This document shows, piece after piece, positions 18,524 to 26,636 of a stretch of 64,000 nt of DNA (position 1 is its first letter; every line of letters starts with the position of its first letter). The stretch is from Solirubrobacteraceae bacterium (GTDB lineage: Bacteria > Actinomycetota > Thermoleophilia > Solirubrobacterales > Solirubrobacteraceae): the NCBI GenBank assembly GCA_024711025.1, contig JANJTP010000021.1, positions 38,516-102,515 on the forward strand, given 5' to 3'. A model generated the notes under the pieces. It saw only the letters and a list, made by a program, of their open reading frames with translations. It did no database searches and was not told the DNA's origin. Position numbers and translations under genes: made by a program.

Positions 18524-18759
18524 GGCTGGACGGGACGTTCATCGGGGTCGAGGTCGACGATGCACGGGCGGCCGACGCGCAGGTCGCGGCGAAGCTCACC
18601 GAGGTCTGCCCGGTCGACATCTACGCCCAGAGGCCCGACGGGACGCTCGAGCTCGTCCAGGGGAACCTCGACGAGTGCGTCCTCTGCCGGCTCTGCCTGG
18701 ACGCGGCGCCGGGCGCCGTCCGGGTGCTGAAGCTGTACGACGACGGCGCCGAGCTGTAG
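18520..18759 (+). CDS. Small ferredoxin-like protein with incomplete cysteine motif
   Basis: This 79-aa protein has VCPVDIYAQ near residue 29 and CVLCRLCLDAAP near residue 53, an arrangement like FixX-type ferredoxins (CP...Y, then CxxCxxCxxxCP). The last Cys of the second motif is Ala here, leaving three clustered cysteines plus the upstream one. The four cysteines present could still hold one cluster in an unusual way, or cluster binding may be lost. It is coupled by a 4-base overlap to the CoA ligase alpha subunit. FixX-like proteins usually serve electron-transfer flavoprotein chains, yet no ETF gene is nearby; the acyl-CoA dehydrogenase at 19.4-20.6 kb is convergent. Confidence 0.7.
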   Translation: MRLDGTFIGVEVDDARAADAQVAAKLTEVCPVDIYAQRPDGTLELVQGNLDECVLCRLCLDAAPGAVRVLKLYDDGAEL

Positions 18760-18847
18760 GCGGCCCCGCGGCGCACCGGGCGCAGCGCCGCCGCCTCGGG
18801 AGGGCCGGGCGCCACGCGGGACGGGCGGACACGGGCGCTCAACCCGA

Positions 18848-18972
18848 ACGCGGCTGCAGAAGCTCAGGTATAGACCGCGTTTCTGCAGCCGCGTCCGCCG
18901 CCTGCTCCTGCTGCTGGTCGCCGCGCTCGTCGTGCTCAGGCATAGACCGCGTTTCTGCAGCCGCGTCCGCCG
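18848..18972. repeat. Duplicated 39-bp element with inverted arm
   Basis: Two 39-bp direct copies (18862-18900 and 18934-18972) differ at one base and lie 72 bases apart. An inverted 14-base copy of their core, ACGCGGCTGCAGAA at 18848-18861, can pair with TTCTGCAGCCGCGT in either copy (18881-18894 or 18953-18966). The element sits between convergent operons and may act as a transcription stop with two alternative stems. Confidence 0.8.
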
Positions 18973-18975
18973 GGA

Positions 18976-19344
18976 TCAGTGGCGCGCCTTCTTCGTCCGC
19001 GCCCGCTCCTCCTGGCGCTCGACGACCTGCGCGATCAGCTGCAGGTACTGCTGCACGCCCGTCACCTTCACGCGGCCGGTCGACAGCGCGGCCCGCCAGT
19101 CGGCGAGCTGGTTCTTCTCGGCGAGGCGGTTGAACTCGTCGCGACGCAGCTCCACGCGAACCTTCGCGTCGGTCGGGAGCTCCTTCGTCACGCTCACGTC
19201 GGGGAGCTGCAGGCGCAGCTCCTGCACGTCGCCGCGACCGTGCAGCTCGACCGCGACCACGAGCTTCAGCGGCTTCAGCGCGGGAACCTCCTCCAGTAGG
19301 CCGCGAACCGTCCGGGCTACCAGGGTGCGCGTGTCCTCGCTCAT
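18976..19344 (-). CDS. Small SCP2-like protein
   Basis: This 122-aa protein resembles the SCP2 sterol-carrier fold in its second half. An alternating strand region (LKLVVAVELHGRGDVQELRL) is followed by a helix and the typical DWRAALSTGRVKVTGVQQYLQLI tail. It ends in a basic, charged helix (VVERQEERARTKKARH). SCP2 domains bind acyl-CoAs or other lipids. The gene follows the acyl-CoA dehydrogenase by eight bases, and the ATG at 19344 is supported by that spacing. A lipid or acyl-CoA carrier role beside the dehydrogenase is inference; the similarity is weak. Confidence 0.65.
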   Translation of the reverse strand: MSEDTRTLVARTVRGLLEEVPALKPLKLVVAVELHGRGDVQELRLQLPDVSVTKELPTDAKVRVELRRDEFNRLAEKNQLADWRAALSTGRVKVTGVQQYLQLIAQVVERQEERARTKKARH

Positions 19345-19352
19345 GCTCGCCC

Positions 19353-20564
19353 TCAGATCCTGTGACGCTCGAGCAGCTTCTTGCCGATGACCATGCGCTG
19401 GATCTCGCTCGTGCCCTCCCCGATCAGCAGCAGCGGCGCGTCGCGGTAGAGGCGCTCGATCTCGTACTCCTTCGAGTAGCCGTAGCCGCCGTGGATCCGG
19501 AACGACTCCTCGACGCAGAAGCGCCCGGCCTCGGAGGCGAAGAGCTTTGCCATGCCGGCCTCCATGTCCGAGCGCTCGCCGGCGTCCTTGAGACGCGCCG
19601 CGCGGATCGTCAGCAGCCGCGCCGCCTCGACCTGAGTCGCCATGTCGGCGAGCTTGAACTGGATCGCCTGGTGCTGGGCGATCGGCTTGCCGAACGTCCG
19701 GCGCTCCTGGCTGTACCTGAGCGCCAGCTCGAGCGCGCGCTGGGCGATCCCGACGCCGCGCGCGGCGACGTTCGCCCGGCCGACCTCGAGCGCGTCCATC
19801 ATCTGCGAGAAGCCGCGGTTGAGGCCCGCCTCGACTCCGCCCAGCACGTTCGCGGCCGGGCAGCGATAGCCGTCGAAGACCAGCTCGGTCGACTCGACGC
19901 CCTTGTAGCCGAGCTTCTTGATCTGCGGCGGCACGGTCAGCCCCGCGTGCTCCCCGGTGTTCTCGTGGACGCCCGGCTCCTTCTCGGCGATGAAGCACGT
20001 CATCCCGCGGTGGGCAGGCTGGGCGTCCGGGTCGGTCTTGACGAGGACGAAGACGAGCCCGGAGCGCAGGCCGTTCGTGACCCACATCTTCTGTCCGTTG
20101 ATCTCGAAGAAGCCGTCGCCTACGTCCTTGGCGGTCGTCTTGATCGCCTGGACGTCGGAGCCGAGCTCGGGCTCGGACAGCGAGAACGCCGCACGGAGCT
20201 CGCCGGTCGCCATTTTCGGCAGGTACCTCTGGCGCTGCTCCTCGGTGCCGTACTTCATCAGCAGGTAGCTGCCGATGAAGTGCGTGTTGATCACGCCCGA
20301 GATCGAGATCCAGCCGCGCGAGAGCTCCTCGACGATCATCACGTACGTCGTCAGGTCGAGGCCCATACCGCCGTACTCCTCGGGGATCGTCACCCCGAAC
20401 AGCCCCAGCTCCTTCATCTGCTCGACGATCGCCTCGGGGAACTCGTCCGCGTGGTCGTACCGCTCCGCGTTCGGCAGGATCTGCTCGTCGGCGAACTGGC
20501 GCACCATCTCGGTGATCGCCTTCTGCTCGTCGGTCTTCTCCTCGAACGGAACGGCAGCGACCAT
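19353..20564 (-). CDS. Acyl-CoA dehydrogenase
   Basis: This 403-aa FAD enzyme introduces a double bond into acyl-CoA thioesters. The FAD/substrate loop is FSLSEPELGSDVQAIKTTA, the middle strand includes INGQKMWVTNG, and the C-terminal part has RRTFGKPIAQHQAIQFKLAD. The catalytic Glu is in LLLIGEGTSEIQR, as in short- and medium-chain enzymes. GGAGGAGCCCAAG precedes ATG 20564. A downstream SCP2-like gene completes the operon. Because a mesaconyl-type hydratase and a methylmalyl-CoA lyase are nearby, a branched or dicarboxylyl-CoA substrate is possible. The usual 550-aa methylsuccinyl-CoA dehydrogenase form is not what is seen. Confidence 0.93.
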   Translation of the reverse strand: MVAAVPFEEKTDEQKAITEMVRQFADEQILPNAERYDHADEFPEAIVEQMKELGLFGVTIPEEYGGMGLDLTTYVMIVEELSRGWISISGVINTHFIGSYLLMKYGTEEQRQRYLPKMATGELRAAFSLSEPELGSDVQAIKTTAKDVGDGFFEINGQKMWVTNGLRSGLVFVLVKTDPDAQPAHRGMTCFIAEKEPGVHENTGEHAGLTVPPQIKKLGYKGVESTELVFDGYRCPAANVLGGVEAGLNRGFSQMMDALEVGRANVAARGVGIAQRALELALRYSQERRTFGKPIAQHQAIQFKLADMATQVEAARLLTIRAARLKDAGERSDMEAGMAKLFASEAGRFCVEESFRIHGGYGYSKEYEIERLYRDAPLLLIGEGTSEIQRMVIGKKLLERHRI

Positions 20565-20728
20565 CTTGGGCTCCTCCTCGGATGAGCGACGGATCAGGTG
20601 GCGGCCACGGGACGGCGCCGCCGCGAAGGATACGGGCCGGCCGGCCGGGCCGCCCCTTGACCGGAGCCGTCCGATCCGGCCGCCGACCGGGAGGCCGGCC
20701 GTCGCGCGTCCCTGGCAGACTGCCGGCC

Positions 20729-21121
20729 ATGGACATCTGGGACTTCGTGCTGTGGATCCACCTGCTGGCGATGGCGATGTTCGTCGGTGGCCAGTTCTTC
20801 CTCGGCCTCGCGGTCGTGCCCGTCTACCTGAAGCAGGGCGGTGCCGGCAGCCCGGCCGTCGAGTGGCTCGTCCCGGTCGCGCGTCGCTACGGATACGCGT
20901 CGCTGGTGGCGCTCGCGATCGCGTTCGTCACCGGGACGATCATGGCCTCGCATCTCGACATCTGGAGCGAGACCGAGATGAGCATCAAGATGGGCCTCGT
21001 GCTCGTGGCGATCGCCCTCGTGTCGCTCCACGTGTTCATCGCCCACGGCTCGAATAAGCTGCTGCAGGGGCTGATCCTGCTCGACTCGCTGGCGATCGTC
21101 TTCGTGGCGACGCTCATCTGA
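20729..21121 (+). CDS. Four-span integral membrane protein (CopD-like)
   Basis: This 130-aa protein has four hydrophobic helices. The first carries WIHLLAMAMFVGGQFFLG and the third SLHVFIAHGSNK, with histidines at membrane faces, a pattern seen in CopD/DUF2269-type proteins. The third helix starts with a lysine-containing loop (SETEMSIKMGLVLVAIAL). The start is ATG 20729; the frame upstream reads into non-coding sequence. It lies 17 bases before an acyl-CoA synthetase gene. Metal or heme binding is possible but not shown. Confidence 0.7.
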   Translation: MDIWDFVLWIHLLAMAMFVGGQFFLGLAVVPVYLKQGGAGSPAVEWLVPVARRYGYASLVALAIAFVTGTIMASHLDIWSETEMSIKMGLVLVAIALVSLHVFIAHGSNKLLQGLILLDSLAIVFVATLI

Positions 21122-21138
21122 GCGATGGCCGGGCGACG

Positions 21139-22626
21139 GTGAACTTCGCCCGCGACGTCGTCGAGGCCGCCCCGCCGGGAGCCCTCGCACTCGTCGAGCT
21201 CGCGCGCGACGGCTCGCGGCGCGAGTGGGCCTTCGGCGAGATCGCGGCCGGAGCCGCGGCGATGGCCGGCGCGCTGGATGCCGCCGGCGTGCGTCGTGGC
21301 GACGTCGTCCTGACGCTCGTCGGCAACCGCCCCGAGTGGGTGATGACGATGGTCGCCTGCCTGCGGGCCGGCTACGTGGCGCTGCCCTGCACCGAGCAGC
21401 TCCGGGCGCACGACCTGCGCCTACGGCTGGACGTCGCCCGGCCCGCCGCGATCGTCTGCGACGAGCGCAACCGCGATCAGCTGGAGGCGGCCGGGCCCGG
21501 CTGCCCGGTGATGCTGATCCCCGACCCTCGACTGTTCGATCCGCGGGCGCAGCCGGTTCCCCCGCCGCACGCGGCACTCGACGTCGCCGAGCCGTCCCTG
21601 ATCACGTTCACCAGCGGCACCGCGGGAGAGCCGAAGGCGGTCGTCCACGGCCAGCGCTACCTGACCGGCCAGGCGCTGCAGGCCGAGAGCTGGCTCGACG
21701 CGCGTCGCGGCGAGCTGGTGTGGTGCACCGCCTCGAGCGGCTGGAGCAAGTCGGCCCGCAACGTCTTCATCGCGCCGTGGCTGCGGGGAGCGCCGGCGCT
21801 GCTGCACGACGCCCGCTTCGACCCGTACGAGCGACTCGCGATCCTCGAGCGGGAGCGCGTCGGCGTCCTGTGCATGGCGCCGACCGAGTTCCGGGTGATC
21901 GTGGCGCGTGCGCAGCCTCGCCGCGTACCGTCGCTACGCGGCCTCGTCGCTGCCGGCGAGGCGCTGAACCCCGAGGTCCTGCGTGCCTTCCACGAGGCGA
22001 CCGGACTGTGGATCCGCGACGGCTACGGGCAGACCGAGACCGGCCAGACGACCGGCCAGCCGACCGGCGAGGCCCCCAGGCCGGGCTCGATGGGCAGGCC
22101 GCTGCCGGGGGTCGACCTGTGGATCGAGGACGGCGAGCTGTGCCTCGACCCGCGCAGCGACCCGACGTTCTTCGTCGGCTACCTCGGTGACGGGGTCCGG
22201 CGCGCGAACGGCGGCGGCTGGACGATCGAGGCCGACCGGCGCGACGGCGGCGTGTGGCGCACCGGCGACCGGGTGACCCGGGACGAGGACGGCTATCTCT
22301 TCTTCGAAGGGCGTGCCGACGACGTCATCATCTCCGCGGGCTACCGGATCGGCCCGTTCGAGGTCGAGTCCGCGCTCGTGGCGCACCCGGCCGTCGCCGA
22401 GGCCGCGGCGGTCGCGGCGCCGGATGACGAGCGCGGCTCCGTCGTGCGCGCGGTCGTCGTGCTGCGCGAGGGCCACGCGCCCGGCGCCGCCCTGGCCCGC
22501 GAGCTCCAAGAGCACGTCAAGGCGCTGACGGCGCCCTACAAGTACCCGCGGATCGTGGACTTCGCCGTCGAGCTGCCCAAGACCGCCAGCGGCAAGGTGA
22601 TCCGCGGGGCCCTGCGAGGGCACTAG
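21139..22626 (+). CDS. AMP-forming acyl-CoA synthetase
   Basis: This 495-aa adenylate-forming ligase activates a carboxylic acid to its CoA ester. Motifs are the P-loop ITFTSGTAGEPKAVVHG, the A5 motif GYGQTETGQTTG, the hinge region with YLFFEGRADDVIISAGYRI, and the C-terminal catalytic Lys in KTASGKVIRGALRG. The overall layout matches medium-chain (AcsM/benzoate-CoA ligase-like) enzymes. The start is GTG 21139, with no strong ribosome site. The small membrane-protein gene immediately upstream is probably co-transcribed. The acid substrate is unknown. Confidence 0.9.
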   Translation: MNFARDVVEAAPPGALALVELARDGSRREWAFGEIAAGAAAMAGALDAAGVRRGDVVLTLVGNRPEWVMTMVACLRAGYVALPCTEQLRAHDLRLRLDVARPAAIVCDERNRDQLEAAGPGCPVMLIPDPRLFDPRAQPVPPPHAALDVAEPSLITFTSGTAGEPKAVVHGQRYLTGQALQAESWLDARRGELVWCTASSGWSKSARNVFIAPWLRGAPALLHDARFDPYERLAILERERVGVLCMAPTEFRVIVARAQPRRVPSLRGLVAAGEALNPEVLRAFHEATGLWIRDGYGQTETGQTTGQPTGEAPRPGSMGRPLPGVDLWIEDGELCLDPRSDPTFFVGYLGDGVRRANGGGWTIEADRRDGGVWRTGDRVTRDEDGYLFFEGRADDVIISAGYRIGPFEVESALVAHPAVAEAAAVAAPDDERGSVVRAVVVLREGHAPGAALARELQEHVKALTAPYKYPRIVDFAVELPKTASGKVIRGALRGH

Positions 22627-22751
22627 CGGCGCGGCGGCAAGGCGATCCACGACCTACCGTGCGACGACCCGCACCGCGGCGCCAAGGCGACCCGCCGCCG
22701 TACTGCGCGACAAGTCCCCCGGCCGTCGACGAGCCGTGCGGCCGCTCGCGA

Positions 22752-23783
22752 TCAGGTGAGCAGCACGACCTTCGTCATCTCGCGCGCGTCGAAGGCGCGG
22801 TACGCCTCGACGGCGTCGTCGATCGAGACCTGGTGGGTCAGCACCGTCGAAGGCTTCATCTTGCCGGCCTGGATCGCCGCGAACAGAAGCTCGCGATCGC
22901 GGCCCGGGTTGCCGATCGAGAACGTCAGGGTGAGCTCCTTCTCGAACATCACCGCGTTGTTGAGCGGGTAGTCCGGCTCGAAGTGGGCGCCGATGACCGA
23001 CACCACCCCCTGAGCGCGCGCGAGCCCGAAGCTCGCGTCGAGCGCCGGGACCGCTCCGGCGGCCTCCACGACGACGTCGGCGCCGATTCCGCCGCTCGCC
23101 TCGGCGACCGCCTCGGCCGCCTCCTCGGGCGCGACCGCTTCGGCGCCCAGCTCGCGGGCCAGCCGCCGGCGCTCCTCGACGCCGTCGACGGCGATCACCT
23201 TACGCGCCGGGCCGACCGACGAGATGACCGCCATCAGCCCGACCGGGCCGCAGCCCACGACGGCGACGAGGTCTCCGTTGGAGACACCGCCGCGCTGCAC
23301 CCCGGCGAACGCCGTCGGCAGGATGTCGGCGACGAAGACGGCGTCCTCGCTGCTGACGTCGTCCGGCACCGGCCAGAGGCACCGATCGGCCTGGGGCACC
23401 CGGACGAGGTCCGCCTGACCGCCCTCGAGCCGCGGGTACACCCCTGAGTAGCCGAACAGCGAGCGCGTCTCGCACTGCGTCGCACGGTTCGCCCGGCAGT
23501 GCACGCACGTCCCGTCGGAGGTCATGCTCGTGTTGACGACGCGCTGGCCGGGCTTGATCCGGTCGACATGGTCCCCCACGTCGACGACCACCCCGACGAA
23601 CTCGTGCCCCAGGATCGTCCCGTCCTCGAAGCCCGGCGTCCAGCCGTGATACGGCAGCAGATCGGCGCCGCAGAGCGCGCTGTGCGTCACGCGCACGATC
23701 GCGTCTCCGTCACCCCGAAGCTTCGGGTCCGGCACCTCGTCGACGCGGACCTGCTCCTTCGCCACCAGCCGTACGGCCCTCAT
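22752..23783 (-). CDS. Zinc-type alcohol dehydrogenase
   Basis: This 343-aa MDR protein has the catalytic zinc region (SALCGADLLPYHG, GHEFVGVVVDVGDHVDRIKPG) and the Rossmann turn VVGCGPVGLMAVISS. In the structural-zinc lobe only three of the usual four cysteines are seen (GTCVHCRANRATQC), with Asp in place of the first. It is probably an oxidoreductase for a secondary alcohol or a sugar-type substrate. ATG 23783 overlaps the VOC gene stop by 4 bases; a longer upstream frame is unsupported. It is the last gene of the 11-gene catabolic operon. Confidence 0.88.
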   Translation of the reverse strand: MRAVRLVAKEQVRVDEVPDPKLRGDGDAIVRVTHSALCGADLLPYHGWTPGFEDGTILGHEFVGVVVDVGDHVDRIKPGQRVVNTSMTSDGTCVHCRANRATQCETRSLFGYSGVYPRLEGGQADLVRVPQADRCLWPVPDDVSSEDAVFVADILPTAFAGVQRGGVSNGDLVAVVGCGPVGLMAVISSVGPARKVIAVDGVEERRRLARELGAEAVAPEEAAEAVAEASGGIGADVVVEAAGAVPALDASFGLARAQGVVSVIGAHFEPDYPLNNAVMFEKELTLTFSIGNPGRDRELLFAAIQAGKMKPSTVLTHQVSIDDAVEAYRAFDAREMTKVVLLT

Positions 23784-24181
23784 GCCAGCTCCTCCAGCTC
23801 GATCAGGAAGCCGTCGGGGTCGAGCGCGAAGCAGCGACCGCCGCCCCATGGCGGGGAGAACGGCTCCGAGGCGAAGGCGACGCCCTGCGCCTTCAGCGTC
23901 TCGTATGCGTCCCTGACGCTCGGCACCTCGAGCACCAGGAGCGCCTGGGGAGAGCCGTGTCCCGTCGGCGCCGTCGGCACCACGCCCGGCAGGTCGCCGG
24001 CCTCGTGCCCCTGCTCGGCGAGCGACAGGCGGACGCCGCCCCGCGTCAGGATCGCGTAGGCGGGGCCCTCGAACTCGGCCTCGACGGCGAAGCCCAGGCG
24101 CCCCGTGTAGAACGCCTTCGAGCGCTCCACGTCGGCGACCGCGAGGATCACGCCGACGCGGCTTACCTCGAGCGCCGCCAT
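23780..24181 (-). CDS. VOC (glyoxalase/bleomycin resistance) family protein
   Basis: This 133-aa protein has two betaalphabetabetabeta modules: VGVILAVADVERSKAFYTG starts the first, and LLVLEVPSVRDAYETLKAQG the second. PWGGGRCFALDPDGFLIELE supplies the terminal metal-type Glu. VOC enzymes include isomerases, lyases and extradiol dioxygenases. This one is too short for a classic extradiol enzyme and is probably a small isomerase or glyoxalase. It is coupled to the next gene by a 4-base overlap and lies one base after the SDR stop. Confidence 0.82.
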   Translation of the reverse strand: MAALEVSRVGVILAVADVERSKAFYTGRLGFAVEAEFEGPAYAILTRGGVRLSLAEQGHEAGDLPGVVPTAPTGHGSPQALLVLEVPSVRDAYETLKAQGVAFASEPFSPPWGGGRCFALDPDGFLIELEELA

Positions 24182-24182
24182 C

Positions 24183-24917
24183 TCAGTTGCGGACGTGGCC
24201 GGCGTCGACGACGAGCGTCTGGCCGGTGACCCAGCCCGACTCCTCGGAGGCGAGGAACGCCGCCGCCGGCGCGATGTCCTGCGGCTCGCCGTGGCGCGGG
24301 AGGGCCTGCAGCGACTGGACGAAGTCGAAGGAGTCCTTGTGCGGAGACGCCAGCGCGCCCTCCGAGCGGATGATGCCGGGCGCGATCGCGTTGGCGGTGA
24401 TCCCGTGCTTGCCGAGCTCGGTCGCCTGCGCCCGCGTCAGGCCGATCACGCCGCCCTTTGCGGCGAGGTAGGGACCCATGTTGGGAGTGCCGGCGAAGAA
24501 CGAGTTCGAGGCGATGTTGACGATGCGGCCATAGCCCGCCTCGCGCATCGGCTTCTCGACCGCGCGGCCGATGAGGTAAGTGCCGTCGAGGTTGACCGAG
24601 ATGATCTTGCGCCAGAAGGCGAAGTCGACGTCGTCCCACGGCACGAACGGCACGATCGCGGCCGCGTGCACGAGCACGTCGAGCCGGCCGTGAAGCGCGA
24701 GCGTCGCGTCGACGATCCGCTGCGCGTCGGCCTCCTGCGAGACGTCGGCCTGCACGGCACTGCCGCCCAGCTCCTGCGCCGCCCGCTCGGCGCCCTCGCC
24801 GTTCAGGTCGGCGACGACGACCGCCGCGCCCTCCTCCACGAGCTTGTCGGCGATCGCGCGACCGATGCCCTGAGCGGCTCCGGTCACGACCGCGACCCGG
24901 TTCTCCAGCTTGCCCAT
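24183..24917 (-). CDS. Short-chain dehydrogenase/reductase
   Basis: This 244-aa classical SDR has the cofactor motif TGAAQGIG (residues 12-19) and an acidic residue ending strand 2 (VVVADLNG), suggesting NAD. The catalytic triad is Ser in NIASNS with YLAAK thirteen residues later. The usual NNAG is HAAA, a tolerated variant. ATG 24917 is preceded by GGAGGACGGATCA. It reduces or oxidises a carbonyl or alcohol intermediate of the operon pathway; the substrate is unknown. Confidence 0.9.
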   Translation of the reverse strand: MGKLENRVAVVTGAAQGIGRAIADKLVEEGAAVVVADLNGEGAERAAQELGGSAVQADVSQEADAQRIVDATLALHGRLDVLVHAAAIVPFVPWDDVDFAFWRKIISVNLDGTYLIGRAVEKPMREAGYGRIVNIASNSFFAGTPNMGPYLAAKGGVIGLTRAQATELGKHGITANAIAPGIIRSEGALASPHKDSFDFVQSLQALPRHGEPQDIAPAAAFLASEESGWVTGQTLVVDAGHVRN

Positions 24918-24931
24918 TGATCCGTCCTCCC

Positions 24932-25693
24932 TCACGCCTCGTAGCAGTCGGGCGCGAGCTTGTAGGTGTTGAACTCGTCCATGTCGTGGGTGAAGAAGAT
25001 CTCCGCGTCCCACTCCTTCGCGAGCTGCTTGATGCGGCGAATCGAGCGCACGCCGGCCACCGGGTCCCAGTGGAACCCGGCCTGCTGGTCCTTCGCGTAG
25101 GCGGCCGGCGTGTAGGAGACGTCCGCCATGAACAGCAGCGGCCTGCGCCCCTCGATCTCGACAAGCAGCGAGTAGTGGCCGATGGTGTGCCCGGGGGTGT
25201 GGAAGAGGTGCAGCCCCTTCGCCAGCTCGACGTCCCCCGAAAGCAGGCTGAACCGCGCCCCGGGGTGGTCCCAGCTCGTGTCCGCGTAGCCGAGCACCTC
25301 GAACGGCTCAGGCGAGCGCGCCTCGCGGATCTCGTCGACGTGCACGTACGTCGTGGCCTTCGTGAGGTGCTTGTTTCCACCGCAGTGATCGAAGTGCAGA
25401 TGCGAGTTGACCACCGCGTCGACGTCGTCCGTGGCGAAGCCCGCGAGCCGAAGCTGCGCCGGGATCGTCTGCTCGTCGGTCTGCTGCGGCAGCTCGAACG
25501 CCAGCTTCTCGTTCACCAGATCCCGGTCGAACCCCGTGTCGAAGAGGAACAGCCCTTCCGGGTGCTCGATCAGCACGCTGTACACGGGGAACCGCACCGG
25601 ATTGCCGCAGCCGACGTTCCACGTGATGTGCGACTGGTCGATGACGCACGAGCCGCTGTCGAGCAGCCGGACGCGCGATGCCTTCTGAGACAT
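24932..25693 (-). CDS. Metallo-beta-lactamase-fold lactonase (AHL lactonase family)
   Basis: This 253-aa protein belongs to the AiiA/AttM branch of lactonases. The dinuclear zinc ligands are all visible: NSHLHFDHCGGN, HTPGHTIGHYS, the bridging Asp in MADVSYTP and the terminal His in FFTHDMDEF. These enzymes open N-acyl-homoserine or other gamma-lactones. Inside a catabolic operon, opening a pathway lactone is at least as likely as quorum quenching. I chose ATG 25693, with AGAGGTGG upstream, over GTG 25702. Confidence 0.87.
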   Translation of the reverse strand: MSQKASRVRLLDSGSCVIDQSHITWNVGCGNPVRFPVYSVLIEHPEGLFLFDTGFDRDLVNEKLAFELPQQTDEQTIPAQLRLAGFATDDVDAVVNSHLHFDHCGGNKHLTKATTYVHVDEIREARSPEPFEVLGYADTSWDHPGARFSLLSGDVELAKGLHLFHTPGHTIGHYSLLVEIEGRRPLLFMADVSYTPAAYAKDQQAGFHWDPVAGVRSIRRIKQLAKEWDAEIFFTHDMDEFNTYKLAPDCYEA

Positions 25694-25712
25694 TCCCGCC
25701 ACCTCTCGCGTG

Positions 25713-26636
25713 TCAGGCCTCGAGGACCTTGCGGACGCCGACGAGCTTGGCGCCGCGCTCGGCGACGAGCTCCTGGATCCGCTCAGGGGTGTAGTCGAAG
25801 AAGCCGCCCCCGGACTTGATGCCGAGCCGGCCCGCGTCGCGCAGGTCGGTCGCGGTCTTCGAGATCCCCTCCTCGTTGGAGAGGTCCTGGTTGAGGAAGC
25901 TCGCGACGCTCGTGTAGATGTCGAGCCCCGCCATGTCCAGCAGCTGGATCGGCGGGACCACCGCCAGCTTGTAGCCGATGCCCCACTTGACGCACAAGTC
26001 CAGCCCCTCGGCGTCGACGACGCCCTCGTCGAGCAGCGCCAGGCACTCGCGCATGATCGCGTAGAGCACGCGGTTCTCGACGAAGCCGGGGACCTCCTTC
26101 TTCAGCGTGACCGGCTCGTAGCCGATGTGGCGCGTGAGCTGCTCGGTCGCGGCCGTCACCTCGGGAGCGGTCTTCTCACCGACGATCACCTCGTTCATCG
26201 GGATCAGCTGTGGGGGGTTCGACCAGTGCCAGCCGATCACGCGCTCGGGGCGCTGGAGCTTCTCGGCGATCTTCGTGATCGGGATGCCCGACGTATTGGA
26301 CGCGATGATCGTGTCCTCGCGGACCAGCGGCTCGAGCTGGCCGAGCACCTGCTGCTTGAGCTCCAGCCTCTCGGGGATCGCCTCGACGACGATGTCGGCG
26401 TCCTTGACGGCGGCGGCGAGGTCGCCCTCGAAGCGCAGCTCTCCGCCCTCCCTCACGGGCACCTCGAGGCGGTCGAGCACGCCGGCCGCGATCTGGGCGG
26501 TGCCCTTCGCCTTCTCGAGCGCCTCGGCGTTGACGTCGTAGAGCGCGACCTGCAGCCCGGCCCGAGCCAGGACGGCGCCCATCCCGGGGCCCATCGTGCC
26601 GGTGCCGAGGATCGCTGCTCGCTTGAGCTCGGTCAT
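25713..26636 (-). CDS. 3-hydroxyacyl-CoA dehydrogenase family protein
   Basis: This 307-aa two-domain NAD enzyme begins RAAILGTGTMGPGMGAVLAR, a Rossmann fold. It carries the catalytic His segment RVIGWHWSNPPQLIPMNEVI, where HFxNP is replaced by HWSNP, and the C-terminal dimer domain (KEVPGFVENRVLYAIMRECL). It probably oxidises a 3-hydroxyacyl-CoA or a related hydroxyacid such as L-gulonate-type substrates. It overlaps the molybdenum-hydroxylase large subunit gene by 4 bases (ATGA), so it belongs to the same translation-coupled operon. Confidence 0.9.
   Translation of the reverse strand: MTELKRAAILGTGTMGPGMGAVLARAGLQVALYDVNAEALEKAKGTAQIAAGVLDRLEVPVREGGELRFEGDLAAAVKDADIVVEAIPERLELKQQVLGQLEPLVREDTIIASNTSGIPITKIAEKLQRPERVIGWHWSNPPQLIPMNEVIVGEKTAPEVTAATEQLTRHIGYEPVTLKKEVPGFVENRVLYAIMRECLALLDEGVVDAEGLDLCVKWGIGYKLAVVPPIQLLDMAGLDIYTSVASFLNQDLSNEEGISKTATDLRDAGRLGIKSGGGFFDYTPERIQELVAERGAKLVGVRKVLEA

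Noticed and set aside
18848..18972. Insertion-sequence ends or transposon remnant
   Set aside because: There is no transposase or other gene between the repeats, and the spacing is only 72 bp. The layout fits a hairpin element better.
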